Shown: positions 16,805 through 26,033, numbered from the stretch's first letter. The stretch: 64,000 bases of DNA from F22 sp963678855 (GCA_963678855.1 OY787448.1:1364001-1428000), one strand, 5' to 3'. Made by a program: numbers and translations. Notes: generated by a model from the sequence alone, not told the origin.

Positions 16805-18898
16805 ATGGCCAAAGAAAGGAATAAAAAACAGACAAAAATGATAAACAACAGAGAACTTAGCTGGCTATGTTTTAACAAACGAGTTATGCAAGAGGCACAA
16901 GATCAAACTGTACCTCTTTTACAGCGATTGCGCTTTCTAGGTATATTTTCCAATAATCAAGATGAATTTATAAAAGTACGTGTTGGAAATTTAGTGCGTT
17001 TTAGCCGCATGGGTAAAAACGCGCCTATAATGACAAACAATTATCACCCAGCTGATTTACTCCCTATTATAAATCAGAGGATTACTGATGACTTCCAACT
17101 ATTTCAAAAGACATATGATGAGATTCTTTTGGAAATGGAAGAAAACAATATACATGTACTTAATGAAACAGAGCTCAATCAAGAACAAAAGGATTTCTGT
17201 CGTAACTACTATCTAAATGTCATATCCCCTCGCATCGTACCATTAATGGTGCGTAAAACAGCTCCACTTCCCTTCCTTAAAGATGGGCACGTATACATGG
17301 CGGTTAAAATGTGGATCGGTCGTATCTCCAGATTTTCAATTATACAGCTACCGATATCCAAAAAAAGCCCTAGATTTGTTGTCCTTCCCTCTAGCAAGAA
17401 AAAACGTCATGAAGTCATTTTCTTAGATGATATCATTCGACTATGTCTGGATGAGATATTCTTTATGTTCCGCTACGACAAAATCACGGCTCACACCTTT
17501 AAAATTCTTCGAGATGCAGTAATGCCTCTAGACGAAGATGTCAGTTTAAGTATGGTAGAGAAAATGGAACGCGGCATTGAGGCTCGTCAACACGGCGAGG
17601 TCATCAGAATGATTATCGATAAGAAGATGCCAACTGATGTAGCACGTACAATAGCAAACAAACTAGGCTTAAAAGAGAACTCTGACTTTATCCAACACGG
17701 TACACGCTACCACTTGATGAAGGATTTAATGAAGTTTCCAGCTCTGGTACCAGAACTGGAAAACAAACCTCAAAACGCTAGTGGGCACCCTTACGTTAAG
17801 CCCAATCAAAGCATTATGAAAGTAATTAAGCAACACGACATCATGCTTAATTATCCGTATCAAAGCTTTAATCACTTTATTGATTTCTTGCGAGAAGCCG
17901 CAGTCGACCCGAATGTACAAAACATCTACATCACACTATACCGCGTTGCAGAGCGTTCTAAAGTAATCAACGCCCTAATCAATGCAGCTCGCAACGGGAA
18001 ACACGTAGTAGCTCTAGTAGAACTCCTTGCTCGGTTTGACGAAGAACAAAATGTAGAAAACATAGACATCCTTCAAGAAGCTGGAGTTAAGGTTATCCAT
18101 GGTGTAGATGGCCTCAAAGTACACAGCAAAATTTGCCTTGTACAAAGATATGAAGCTGGTTTTTTGAAAGGATACACCTACATCGGGACTGGCAACTTCA
18201 ATGAAGACACAGCTCGAATTTATGGTGACCTTGGTCTGCTTACCTTTGACCAAACCATCGCTGAAGACGCTGGCAAAGTTTTTGAGTTTCTTCAACACCC
18301 ACACTACCACTTCAACTGCGAAAGGCTAATCGTATCTCCATATTTTATGCGTGACGAATTCAACATGCGCATTGATAGAGAAATTGAATTTGCACAAAAA
18401 GGAAAAAAAGCTTATATTTACGCCAAGTGCAACAGTTTAACAGACGAAGATATCGTCAACAAATTGTATAAAGCGAGCGAGGCTGGAGTCAAAGTTCGCC
18501 TTCAAATCCGCGGTGCATGCTGCTTGCAACCCGAGACAAAAGGATTAAGTGACAACATAAAAGTTCACAGCATTGTAGACAAATATTTAGAGCATGCACG
18601 CTTATTTATTTTCTATAACGGAGGAGAAGACGAGACAATTATCAGCAGTGCTGACTGGATGACACGTAACCTTAACCGACGTGTCGAAGTGGCTGTACCA
18701 ATCACAGACAAACGAATTAAAAAAACATTACACAAGTTTTTCGATATTCAATGGAGTGATAATGTAAAAAGCCGTACAATGTATGATTTTGAATCAAACA
18801 ACTACGTTGAACCCAAAAAAGACAGCCAACAAGTACGCGCTCAGCTAAAATTACATAGTTTCTACGACGAACTTGACGAGAAGCACAAAAAGAAATAA
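16805..18898 (+). CDS. ppk1: Polyphosphate kinase 1
   Basis: 698 residues from ATG 16805. The frame extends to a TTG at 16751, but that would place the -7 box inside the gene, and the family motif NRELSWLCFN starts soon after the ATG. Ppk1 reversibly transfers the ATP gamma-phosphate to inorganic polyphosphate. The phospholipase-D-like core shows His440 in LKVHSKICLV, the expected phosphohistidine, and His597 in LEHARLF, the second catalytic His. The N-terminal domain (about 10-115) and head domain precede the core. It is followed after 15 bases by ppx, which breaks the polymer down, so the two form an operon for polyphosphate turnover. Confidence 0.96.
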   Translation: MAKERNKKQTKMINNRELSWLCFNKRVMQEAQDQTVPLLQRLRFLGIFSNNQDEFIKVRVGNLVRFSRMGKNAPIMTNNYHPADLLPIINQRITDDFQLFQKTYDEILLEMEENNIHVLNETELNQEQKDFCRNYYLNVISPRIVPLMVRKTAPLPFLKDGHVYMAVKMWIGRISRFSIIQLPISKKSPRFVVLPSSKKKRHEVIFLDDIIRLCLDEIFFMFRYDKITAHTFKILRDAVMPLDEDVSLSMVEKMERGIEARQHGEVIRMIIDKKMPTDVARTIANKLGLKENSDFIQHGTRYHLMKDLMKFPALVPELENKPQNASGHPYVKPNQSIMKVIKQHDIMLNYPYQSFNHFIDFLREAAVDPNVQNIYITLYRVAERSKVINALINAARNGKHVVALVELLARFDEEQNVENIDILQEAGVKVIHGVDGLKVHSKICLVQRYEAGFLKGYTYIGTGNFNEDTARIYGDLGLLTFDQTIAEDAGKVFEFLQHPHYHFNCERLIVSPYFMRDEFNMRIDREIEFAQKGKKAYIYAKCNSLTDEDIVNKLYKASEAGVKVRLQIRGACCLQPETKGLSDNIKVHSIVDKYLEHARLFIFYNGGEDETIISSADWMTRNLNRRVEVAVPITDKRIKKTLHKFFDIQWSDNVKSRTMYDFESNNYVEPKKDSQQVRAQLKLHSFYDELDEKHKKK

Positions 18899-18913
18899 TT
18901 AAAATAAACGCCT

Positions 18914-19804
18914 ATGGACACCATACTTGCTGCAATTGATATAGGCTCAAACGCCATCCGCTTGCTAATTAATACTATAAGTAAAAACAGCAATGGAGAA
19001 GATGAGTACAAAAAGACGTGTTACGTCCGTATGCCTATTCGTCTTGGTGAAGATGTGTTTTCTAATGGACATATTTCTGAAGAAAAGATCTATCGTATGA
19101 GAGAAGCCTTTCAAGCCTTCTCTCACTTAATGCGTGCCTATCGTGTTCAAAGCTTTAGATGTTGTGCTACAAGTGCCATGCGCGAAGCCAAGAATGGACA
19201 AGAAGTAGCAGATAAAATCTTTGACACTAGTGGCATCCATATAGAAATCATTTCAGGAAAAGAAGAAGCTGACTTAGTATATAAAGCAGGAGATTACACA
19301 GAACTACTTGATCCTACTAAAACTTATTTATCTGTCGATGTAGGTGGTGGTAGCACAGAGATTATTGTCTATTCTAATGGGAAGAAACTAAACAGTTACT
19401 CATTTAGAGTAGGTACAGTACGCTTGCTCAATGACAAGTGCACAAAAGAATTTGAGCACATGAAAGAATGGCTACAAGATATTGTAGACAAGCATCACCC
19501 CGATACTATTATTGGCTCTGGTGGTAACATCAATAAAGTTCACAAATTGCATAACAAAAAACGTAATGAACCTCTTTCCTTTTTTGAGCTAAAGCGCCTA
19601 TATGCCTCACTTAAACCACTTTCTTTCGAAGAACGAATGAAAGAGTATGGTTTGAACACTTATCGTGCCGACGTTATTGTCCCTGCTCTTAAAATTTTCA
19701 TCACCGTGGCTATGCAATGCGATATTGGTCAAGTGATCGTTCCCAAAGTAGGTCTTAGTGACGGTGTTATTCATCAACTATATCAACTTGAACTAAAGAA
19801 ATAA
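18914..19804 (+). CDS. ppx: Exopolyphosphatase / guanosine pentaphosphatase family (short form)
   Basis: 296 residues. It has the ASKHA fold of the Ppx/GppA family: AAIDIGSNAIRLLI at the N-terminus (phosphate loop 1) and SVDVGGGSTEIIVY near 137-150 (phosphate loop 2), with IIGSGGNINK further on. The length corresponds to the short type lacking the C-terminal HD-like domains of E. coli Ppx (about 510 residues). It releases terminal phosphate from polyphosphate; pppGpp hydrolysis is also possible in this family. It follows ppk1 by 15 bases and ends at the terminator 19810-19847. Confidence 0.92.
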   Translation: MDTILAAIDIGSNAIRLLINTISKNSNGEDEYKKTCYVRMPIRLGEDVFSNGHISEEKIYRMREAFQAFSHLMRAYRVQSFRCCATSAMREAKNGQEVADKIFDTSGIHIEIISGKEEADLVYKAGDYTELLDPTKTYLSVDVGGGSTEIIVYSNGKKLNSYSFRVGTVRLLNDKCTKEFEHMKEWLQDIVDKHHPDTIIGSGGNINKVHKLHNKKRNEPLSFFELKRLYASLKPLSFEERMKEYGLNTYRADVIVPALKIFITVAMQCDIGQVIVPKVGLSDGVIHQLYQLELKK

Positions 19805-19809
19805 ATATT

Positions 19810-19847
19810 AAACCGGTGTATTTCATAAGAGAAATGCACCGGTTTTG
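19810..19847 (+). terminator. Terminator of ppk1-ppx
   Basis: AAACCGGTGTATTTC (19810-19824) pairs with GAAATGCACCGGTTT (19831-19845), a 15-bp stem with one T-G pair and a 6-base loop, then T. Confidence 0.88.
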
Positions 19848-19918
19848 CATAATTCCCAACCATATTGGTAGTCATTATAGAATCTAAAAAAAGTTGCATT
19901 ATTAATTCTGGCAAATTA

Positions 19919-19949
19919 TTTGTAAGCTTAAGACGAATTATTAATTTTG
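19919..19949 (+). promoter_or_regulatory. rpoN promoter; transcript probably leaderless
   Basis: TTTG (19919-19922), exactly 19 bases, TAATTTTG (19942-19949): a full consensus match. The start codon follows after only 4 bases, so transcription should begin at or next to the A of ATG 19954. Confidence 0.65.
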
Positions 19950-19953
19950 CGAT

Positions 19954-21474
19954 ATGAACAGACAGACTCAGACTCAAACTACAGCTCAGACTCAGACCTT
20001 GGCCCCTCAACAAATACTGACGGTCAAGCTGATAGAATTGCCCATTGTAGAAATGGAGCAACGAGTGCGTGATGAGCTTTTGGATAATCCCGCACTTGTT
20101 GAAGGGCATGACAAGGATGAGGAAGAAGTGTCTGAAAACAATACTCAAGAAGAGGAACTTGATAGCTCTGATAGTGACGAACCGTCAGAATTAACCGATG
20201 AACCTGAACTATCAGCTGATGACTTATTAGGATCAGACGATGTTTTAGCAGATTATCTAACCGAAGATGACATCCCAGACTACAGACTCAGCGAACCTGG
20301 TAGACAAAGAGATGACGAACGTGAAGACATCCCTTACTCAGAAGGGACATCTTTTCTTGAGTATCTCAACGAACAGATTCAAGAACAAGACTTCACTGAA
20401 GAAGAAGCCCAACTTGCTGAATATATCATAGGATCATTAGACAATGACGGTTTGCTGCGCAAGCCTCTTGTCGCTATCCAAGACGAGCTGGCGATTTATA
20501 TAGGAATCGAACACAGCATGGATACAATGGAACACGTGTTAAGCTGCGTGCAGTCTATGGATCCTCCTGGAATCGCAGCACGTGATTTGCAGGAATGTCT
20601 ACTGCTACAGTTGCAGCGACTTACCCCATGCGACAAAGTAGACCGTGCAACCGCCGTCATTAGTCACCACTTCAAATTGTTTACTTTGAAGAAATGGAGA
20701 CAGATACAGACTAAATTGGGGATAGACGATGAAGATATGGAAGAAGTACTTCACGAAATCACATCGCTGACGCCCAAACCTGGTGCTTCATTAGGAGAAG
20801 TCTTAGGAAAAACGATGCAAACTATTGTTCCTGACTTCACGGTTGAAACCGACGAAAATGGTCAAATAATTATGTCTCTCAATGGGCGTGGCATCCCGCC
20901 ATTGAGAATAAGTCAGGAATTCCGAACAATAATTGAAGAACATACAAAAAACAAAGCCAATCAGAGCAAAAAGTCGCAAGAAGCTATTATCTTTGTAAAG
21001 CAGAAGCTTCAAGCCGCTCAAGGCTTTATTGACGCTGTCAAACAACGTCATCAGACCTTGACTGGCACGATGCAAGCCATCATCGACCTTCAACGTCCTT
21101 TTTTTATTGATGGAGATGAGGGCCTACTGCAACCCATGAAATTAGAAGATGTTGCTAACATCACAGGGCTGGATATATCAACCATCTCACGAGTAAGCAA
21201 CAGCAAATATGTACAGACTAACTTTGGGATATTTCCACTGAAATTTTTCTTCAACAATGGATATCAATTAGAAGATGGTGAAGAGTTGTCAGTACGTCGT
21301 ATCAAGCAAGCCCTACAAGACTTGATTGATAACGAAGACAAAACTAAACCATTAGCCGACGAACGACTAGCGAAGCTAATGAAAGACCAAGGATTTCCTA
21401 TTGCTCGTCGTACTATTGCCAAATACCGTGACCAACTGGAGATACCAGTTGCACGACTTAGAAAAGAAAAATAA
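19954..21474 (+). CDS. rpoN: RNA polymerase sigma-54 factor
   Basis: 506 residues. Region I (residues about 8-48) is the Q/L-rich activator-responsive segment (TLAPQQILTVKLIELP). Region II (about 50-130) is very acidic. The core-binding region follows, then a helix-turn-helix (LEDVANITGLDISTISRV, about 397-414), and the C-terminal RpoN box reads ARRTIAKYRDQL close to the canonical ARRTVAKYRE. Sigma-54 recognises -24/-12 promoters and needs AAA+ activators; none is visible in the window. A shorter start at the internal Met in VEMEQ would cut region I, so ATG 19954 is kept although a promoter ends 4 bases before it. Confidence 0.96.
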   Translation: MNRQTQTQTTAQTQTLAPQQILTVKLIELPIVEMEQRVRDELLDNPALVEGHDKDEEEVSENNTQEEELDSSDSDEPSELTDEPELSADDLLGSDDVLADYLTEDDIPDYRLSEPGRQRDDEREDIPYSEGTSFLEYLNEQIQEQDFTEEEAQLAEYIIGSLDNDGLLRKPLVAIQDELAIYIGIEHSMDTMEHVLSCVQSMDPPGIAARDLQECLLLQLQRLTPCDKVDRATAVISHHFKLFTLKKWRQIQTKLGIDDEDMEEVLHEITSLTPKPGASLGEVLGKTMQTIVPDFTVETDENGQIIMSLNGRGIPPLRISQEFRTIIEEHTKNKANQSKKSQEAIIFVKQKLQAAQGFIDAVKQRHQTLTGTMQAIIDLQRPFFIDGDEGLLQPMKLEDVANITGLDISTISRVSNSKYVQTNFGIFPLKFFFNNGYQLEDGEELSVRRIKQALQDLIDNEDKTKPLADERLAKLMKDQGFPIARRTIAKYRDQLEIPVARLRKEK

Positions 21475-21524
21475 ATCTGCCGAGAATAAACCTAAATAAT
21501 TATTTACCTTAAACTGAAAGAACC

Positions 21525-21911
21525 ATGAATTTTCCAGAAGAACTAAAGTACACAAAAGATCACGAGTGGGTACGCATTGATGCAGACGGAACTGCCTACA
21601 TAGGCATCACAGACTACGCACAAAGCCAACTTGGTGATATTGTATTCGTAGATATCACAACAGAAGGCGAAACGCTAGATGCTGAAGAAGTATTCGGTAC
21701 AATAGAAGTCGTGAAAACAGTGTCTGATTTATTTATGCCTATCTCTGGTGAAATACTAGAAGTCAACGAGAAGATTGAAGACGAACCAGAAACAGTCAAC
21801 GATAGTCCATACGGGGATGGTTGGTTGATTAAAGTACAACCTTCAGATGCAAGCGAGCTTGACGGTCTCCTTGACGCAACAGCATACAAAGCATTGATCA
21901 ATGAAGACTAA
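21525..21911 (+). CDS. gcvH: Glycine cleavage system H protein
   Basis: 128 residues, the usual length. GcvH carries the lipoyl arm that shuttles the aminomethyl group between the P, T and L proteins of glycine cleavage. The lipoylation site is Lys64 in EVVKTVSDLFMPISGE, matching the family motif. It lies 50 bases after rpoN with no promoter box seen, so it may be read from rpoN. The gcvP/gcvT genes are not in the window. Its convergent neighbour is ispG. Confidence 0.95.
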   Translation: MNFPEELKYTKDHEWVRIDADGTAYIGITDYAQSQLGDIVFVDITTEGETLDAEEVFGTIEVVKTVSDLFMPISGEILEVNEKIEDEPETVNDSPYGDGWLIKVQPSDASELDGLLDATAYKALINED

Positions 21912-21939
21912 GTTATTGAGCTTATTATCACAATAGTAA

Positions 21940-21981
21940 GAGGCTGTGTCAAAAGTACTTGACGCAGCCTCATCATTTTTT
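21940..21981 (+). terminator. gcvH terminator
   Basis: GAGGCTGTGTCAA (21940-21952) pairs with TTGACGCAGCCTC (21959-21971), 13 bp with one T-G pair, then a T7 run. The 177 bases from here to the ispG terminator hold nothing I can identify. Confidence 0.88.
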
Positions 21982-22158
21982 TAAAGCCAACTGGAATCCC
22001 AACAGACTGTTTACCAGCGTTTATAAGCTTCCAAATAGTTTTCTCACCCCTTACAATCGTGCATAAGTGTACATTTATACTTAGAAAGAAGCCTTACGAT
22101 ATTCACAGCGTAGCCTAAGAAATTCATTTTACTTAGTATCCACCAACCAGAAGCAAAA

Positions 22159-22201
22159 AATAAAGGGCTGCGCCAAACACTTTATGACGTAGCCCTTTAT
22201 T
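22159..22201 (-). terminator. ispG terminator
   Basis: AATAAAGGGCTGCG (22159-22172) pairs with CGTAGCCCTTTATT (22188-22201), with a T-rich run on the minus-strand 3' side. It sits 25 bases past the ispG stop. Confidence 0.85.
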
Positions 22202-22225
22202 GTATAGAGTAAGCTAACAGCTCAA

Positions 22226-24061
22226 TTACTTCTTCATATCCTCAGCTATAAAGGCCAACAACTCATCCACAGCTTGATCTTCTGGGATATTCTTCTTAAT
22301 GCAGTGATGCCCTTTATACAGACTAATCTTACCGCGCCCTGCACCAACATAGCCATAATCTGCATCAGCCATCTCACCAGGACCATTGACGATACATCCC
22401 ATAATACCAATCTTCAAACCAGTCAGGTGGCTAGTAGCGGCTTTGACCTTCGCGATAGTCTCTTCTAGGTTGTAAAGCGTACGACCACAACCTGGACATG
22501 ATATATACTCTACTTTACTAGTGCGTAAGCGACCTGCTTGCAAAATTCCAAAACTAATAGCATCCACTTCTTCGTAAACCACACCTCCTTGATTAAAGAC
22601 ACATAGACCATCCAAAAGTCCATCCATCATCAGAGCGCCAGTATCGGCAGCTGCCTTAATCATAAGGTCACCCTTATCATTTTCATTGTAGTATTGGAAG
22701 AACACAACTGGATGTGTCAACTCAGCACGCATCAGTTGGTGTACCAGTGCTCTATGCTCACCTACTCGATTTGGATTGTTACTTTGAGATACAATGACAA
22801 CTTCTGGGTGATGTTTTAGAACTGCCATCACCTCGTCCGTACAAGCCATATAAGGCATAAACAAGAACTTCAGCGTCGCAGACGAAGTATCTATAAGATT
22901 TAATTGTTCATGATTAAAGGCTGGCCATACATTTTCCTGGTCAGTCCACACATCAGCATCTACAACGTATTGCTGCCCTGACACCAAAGTCTCTGGAAGT
23001 TTTTTACCGACATATAAATAGTCAGGATTAAATTGTTCAGAAACGCTCAGTTCACCATCTACTCGCACGGAGAAAACTACAGGCTGATTCTCACCACCTA
23101 TATTGTGTACAGTATGCGTTTTGCGACGTGCAGGAGAGAAATAATTAAACCTTTCTGCTACTGCAGCAGGAATATATGGATGTCCTTTTCTCCCTGTAAT
23201 ATAATCGACCAAAGCACGGGCTACAGGAATCTCCGCTTCAGGTGCCTCTGATAAAGACACACGAATAGTATCGCCAATACCATCAGACAGTAAAGCACCT
23301 ATACCTACAGCACTCTTGATACGTCCATCTTCACCTTCACCTGCTTCGGTAACACCTAAGTGTAAAGGGAAAGTCATATTTTCTTTCTCCATGGCTGCGA
23401 CCAACTGGCGCACACTTTGTACCATCACAACCGTATTGGACGACTTGATAGAAATCACCACTTGATAAAACTCATGTTTAACACATACGCGCAAGAACTC
23501 CATACAGCTTTCTACGATACCAGCAGGAGTATTGCCATAGTGAGACATGATACGATCCGAAAGCGAACCATGGTTGACTCCAATACGGATGGCTGTGCGA
23601 TTCTCTTTACAAATATCCAAAAATAAACCTAAGCGCGCTTCTATTCGAGTCAACTCTTCTGTATATTCCTCTTCAGTATACTCAATTTGCTTAAACTTGC
23701 GAGCAGGATCTACATAGTTACCAGGATTGATACGCACTTTCTCTGCATACAAAGCTGCTACATCAGCTACATTGGCATTGAAATGCACATCAGCGACTAG
23801 TGGCGCATTAATACCTTCACGGCGTAGGCCTATATTGATCTCTTTGAGGTTTTCTGCCTCTCTTACACCTTGTGTAGTCAGACGCACTATTTCACCACCA
23901 GCAGCTACAATACGCTTAGACTGATCTATACACGCTTGTGTATCCATAGTATCAGTATTGGTCATAGACTGCAAACGAATAGGGTTGTCACCCCCTAAAG
24001 CCACCGCCCCCACTTGGACTGGCGAACTTACACGTCTTGTATAATTAAAAAGAAAATCCAT
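22226..24061 (-). CDS. ispG: 4-hydroxy-3-methylbut-2-enyl diphosphate synthase, long type
   Basis: 611 residues from ATG 24061, chosen because FNYTRRVSSPVQVG follows immediately; the frame is open 14 codons further. IspG (GcpE) converts MEcPP to HMBPP in the non-mevalonate isoprenoid pathway using a [4Fe-4S] cluster. The N-terminal TIM barrel (about 1-270) carries LQSMTNTDTMD. A long insertion (about 280-460), present in Bacteroidota, Chlamydiae and plant enzymes but absent from E. coli IspG (about 370 residues), separates it from the C-terminal cluster domain. Cluster cysteines are in CPGCGRTLYNLEE and IMGCIVNGPGE. Confidence 0.95.
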   Translation of the reverse strand: MDFLFNYTRRVSSPVQVGAVALGGDNPIRLQSMTNTDTMDTQACIDQSKRIVAAGGEIVRLTTQGVREAENLKEINIGLRREGINAPLVADVHFNANVADVAALYAEKVRINPGNYVDPARKFKQIEYTEEEYTEELTRIEARLGLFLDICKENRTAIRIGVNHGSLSDRIMSHYGNTPAGIVESCMEFLRVCVKHEFYQVVISIKSSNTVVMVQSVRQLVAAMEKENMTFPLHLGVTEAGEGEDGRIKSAVGIGALLSDGIGDTIRVSLSEAPEAEIPVARALVDYITGRKGHPYIPAAVAERFNYFSPARRKTHTVHNIGGENQPVVFSVRVDGELSVSEQFNPDYLYVGKKLPETLVSGQQYVVDADVWTDQENVWPAFNHEQLNLIDTSSATLKFLFMPYMACTDEVMAVLKHHPEVVIVSQSNNPNRVGEHRALVHQLMRAELTHPVVFFQYYNENDKGDLMIKAAADTGALMMDGLLDGLCVFNQGGVVYEEVDAISFGILQAGRLRTSKVEYISCPGCGRTLYNLEETIAKVKAATSHLTGLKIGIMGCIVNGPGEMADADYGYVGAGRGKISLYKGHHCIKKNIPEDQAVDELLAFIAEDMKK

Positions 24062-24250
24062 TATATTATTCTTGAATATTGTATAGTTTAAATCACAAAC
24101 CATTCACTTTGTGACTCTTTTACCATTGTTGATACCAAATCTCTTACTCATTATGAAGCCATCTTACCTTACTATTACAAGATATCTGCAAATACAGTAC
24201 TACTATGATTATCTTTATATGACAAGTGATACAAACTATAATGCAATCAT

Positions 24251-24338
24251 GTATAGTCCTAGGTGTATACATGCATAGATGGGCATCTATACGCGTATAG
24301 TCCTAGATCTATACATGTATGGATGCCCATCTATACAC
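24251..24338. repeat. Array of four 22-bp quasi-palindromic units
   Basis: Units start at 24251, 24273, 24295 and 24317. Units 1 and 3 share GTATAGTCCTAG and TATACAT; units 2 and 4 share GATG and CATCTATAC. The 42-bp pairs 24251-24292 and 24295-24336 match at 36 positions. Each unit reads nearly the same on both strands, for example ATAGATG-GG-CATCTAT in unit 2, and CTATACGCGTATAG at a junction is a perfect 14-bp palindrome. The array lies in the 396-bp gap between purE and ispG. Confidence 0.85.
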
Positions 24339-24440
24339 ACTCGCGACCTAGCGAAAATTCACTCTCGTAGTACTACGAACGCGCCAAGCTTAGCGTGCCG
24401 AACACAAAAGAAGAGAATGAATCAAGGATATCCATTGATA
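24337..24440. other. Palindromic flank of the 22-bp array
   Basis: Contains the perfect palindrome TCGTAGTACTACGA and an inverted pair AATTCACTCTC / AGAGAATGAAT about 60 bases apart with one mismatch. No gene is visible in 24104-24457. Confidence 0.5.
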
Positions 24441-24457
24441 CATTCTCATCATATCTA

Positions 24458-24964
24458 CTAGTTAGTTTTGTATTTAAATTCCACGTGAGCAAGCTCTGCA
24501 TTGGCTTTTACAATTTTCTCGCTCAACTTTGACTTAAATAGCTCAAATCTTTCACTCACTACTTCATCACTTAGGCTAAGCATTTGAGTAGCTAGGATAG
24601 CTGCATTTTGTGCACCATTGATACCGACTGTTGCTACTGGGATGCCAGGAGGCATTTGTACGATAGCTAGCAAGGCATCCATACCTTGAAGAGAGGCCGC
24701 GATAGGCACACCAATAACAGGAAGTGAAGTAGAAGCAGCAATAACACCAGGAAGGTGTGCCGCCATACCTGCAGCAGCAATAATCACTTTAATACCACGT
24801 CCAGGTGCTTCTTTAGCAAACTTCTCTACTTCTGTAGGAGTACGATGCGCCGAAAGTGCATGAATTTCAAAAGGAATTTGCATGTCATCTAGAAAGATAG
24901 CTGCCTTTTCCATTACTGGCAGATCCGATGTACTACCCATAATAATACTTACAATTGGCTTCAT
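24458..24964 (-). CDS. purE: N5-carboxyaminoimidazole ribonucleotide mutase (PurE class I)
   Basis: 168 residues. PurE rearranges N5-CAIR to CAIR in purine synthesis. Diagnostic motifs are IMGSTSDLPVM at 8-18, ALSAHRTP near 37-44 with the catalytic His, AGMAAHLPGV near 65-74 and GVPI. The length is normal for the octameric class I enzyme. It has its own promoter at 25002-25033. In related genomes gcvH, purE and ispG are often neighbours; here the same three genes are close, but gcvH runs on the opposite strand. Confidence 0.96.
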   Translation of the reverse strand: MKPIVSIIMGSTSDLPVMEKAAIFLDDMQIPFEIHALSAHRTPTEVEKFAKEAPGRGIKVIIAAAGMAAHLPGVIAASTSLPVIGVPIAASLQGMDALLAIVQMPPGIPVATVGINGAQNAAILATQMLSLSDEVVSERFELFKSKLSEKIVKANAELAHVEFKYKTN

Positions 24965-25001
24965 AATTTTCTTGTTTTTGTTTGGTTATTGAGTTATGCT
25001 A

Positions 25002-25033
25002 CAAAAATAGGTAGAATACAGCAAAGGAACAAA
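25002..25033 (-). promoter_or_regulatory. purE promoter
   Basis: Minus-strand TTTG (25033-25030), 20-base spacer, TATTTTTG (25009-25002): full consensus. The leader is about 35 bases. Confidence 0.65.
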
Positions 25034-25062
25034 TAGGCAGCGTTAAAATCGTTATATACAAA

Positions 25063-25095
25063 CAGACACCATACAGCAAAGCTGCACAGTGTCTG
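25063..25095 (-). terminator. Terminator of the DUF2795 gene
   Basis: CAGACAC (25063-25069) pairs with GTGTCTG (25089-25095), with an inner CAGC-AAA-GCTG stem; TTTG follows on the minus strand. It lies between the DUF2795 stop and the purE promoter. Confidence 0.7.
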
Positions 25096-25152
25096 ATATT
25101 TTTATGACGAAGTACTTGTACTGAATCTTCGTTGATTGACATTCAGAAACAA

Positions 25153-25374
25153 TTAGTACTCTTCCTCATTAAAGAAGAAATCATCCTTACTTGGGTAGTC
25201 AGGCCATAAATCTTCAATCGTCTCATACATTTCACCTTCGTCCTCAATCTCTTGAAGGTTCTCAATTACCTCCAACGGAGCTCCAGAACGAATAGCGTAA
25301 TCAATCAACTCATCCTTGGTTGCTGGCCAAGGTGCATCTTCTAGCTTAGATGCAAGTTCAAGTGTCCAATACAT
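25153..25374 (-). CDS. DUF2795 small acidic protein
   Basis: 73 residues, a conserved small cytoplasmic protein of Bacteroidota: MYWTLELASKLEDAPWPATK, then LIDYAIRSGAPLEVIENL and a strongly acidic tail (EDLWPDYPSKDDFFFNEEEY). The fold is predicted helical. The function is unknown. The gene has its own perfect promoter, located at the very end of the upstream adenosyltransferase gene, and its own terminator. Confidence 0.85.
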   Translation of the reverse strand: MYWTLELASKLEDAPWPATKDELIDYAIRSGAPLEVIENLQEIEDEGEMYETIEDLWPDYPSKDDFFFNEEEY

Positions 25375-25422
25375 ACAATTATTTTTAAAGAGTAATTATT
25401 TATTAACATATCCTTTCGAGCA

Positions 25423-25453
25423 CAAAAATAGTACTTTTTACGTCATTTTCAAA
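25423..25453 (-). promoter_or_regulatory. DUF2795 gene promoter
   Basis: Minus-strand TTTG (25453-25450), 19 bases, TATTTTTG (25430-25423): full consensus. The -33 box overlaps the last bases of the adenosyltransferase gene. Confidence 0.7.
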
Positions 25454-26024
25454 TATTATTCCAGAAAACTTCAGTCGCACCAGCTATTTGATTCATCTTT
25501 CTAGCTTGTACAAATAGATAGTCAGACAACCTATTGATAAAAGCTATTACGACAGAGTCTATTTCAGCCTCATCAGTCAATGCCAAAATGCGACGTTCTG
25601 CACGACGACATACGGTACGTGCTTGGTGACAAAATGCAGCTCCTCGACTGCCACTAGGTAATATAAAACCGCTCAACTTAGGCAGCTGTCCGTCTATGGC
25701 ATCTATTCTGGCTTCTATCTCATCAACACGCACTTGCTCTACGGTGGTAGCTTTAGTCAGTTGCGTACTTGTAGTATCAGTTGCTAGGTACCCACCAATG
25801 CTAAACAGTTGATGCTGAACTTGAAGAAGGAAATCAATATCATCCTTGTCTTCCAGATAGCTAATAACTACTCCTAAGACAGAATTTAGTTCATCGACTG
25901 TGCCATAAGCTTCCAATCTTACACTTTGCTTAGACACCCGCTGTCCTCCTACAAGTGAAGTCATTCCTTTATCTCCTCCGCGAGTATAAACCATGCTTTT
26001 CTTTTTCTCCATCATAAGCGTCAT
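25449..26024 (-). CDS. PduO-type cob(I)alamin adenosyltransferase
   Basis: 191 residues. The enzyme moves the 5'-deoxyadenosyl group from ATP to cob(I)alamin to make adenosylcobalamin. Motifs are YTRGGDKGMTSL (ATP loop, 13-24), the E-A-Y-G-T-V-D-E-L-N-S stretch near 38-48, CRRAERR near 138-144 and NRLSDYLFVQARK near 162-174. This B12 form serves methylmalonyl-CoA mutase, whose chaperone MeaB is at 1214-2305. It is the last gene of the proB-proA-argF'-orf operon, 9 bases after the preceding stop. Confidence 0.93.
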   Translation of the reverse strand: MTLMMEKKKSMVYTRGGDKGMTSLVGGQRVSKQSVRLEAYGTVDELNSVLGVVISYLEDKDDIDFLLQVQHQLFSIGGYLATDTTSTQLTKATTVEQVRVDEIEARIDAIDGQLPKLSGFILPSGSRGAAFCHQARTVCRRAERRILALTDEAEIDSVVIAFINRLSDYLFVQARKMNQIAGATEVFWNNI

Positions 26025-26033
26025 ATTTATAGA

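Noticed and set aside
24251..24338. Possible CRISPR array
   Set aside because: Units are contiguous with no unique spacers, and no cas genes are in the window.
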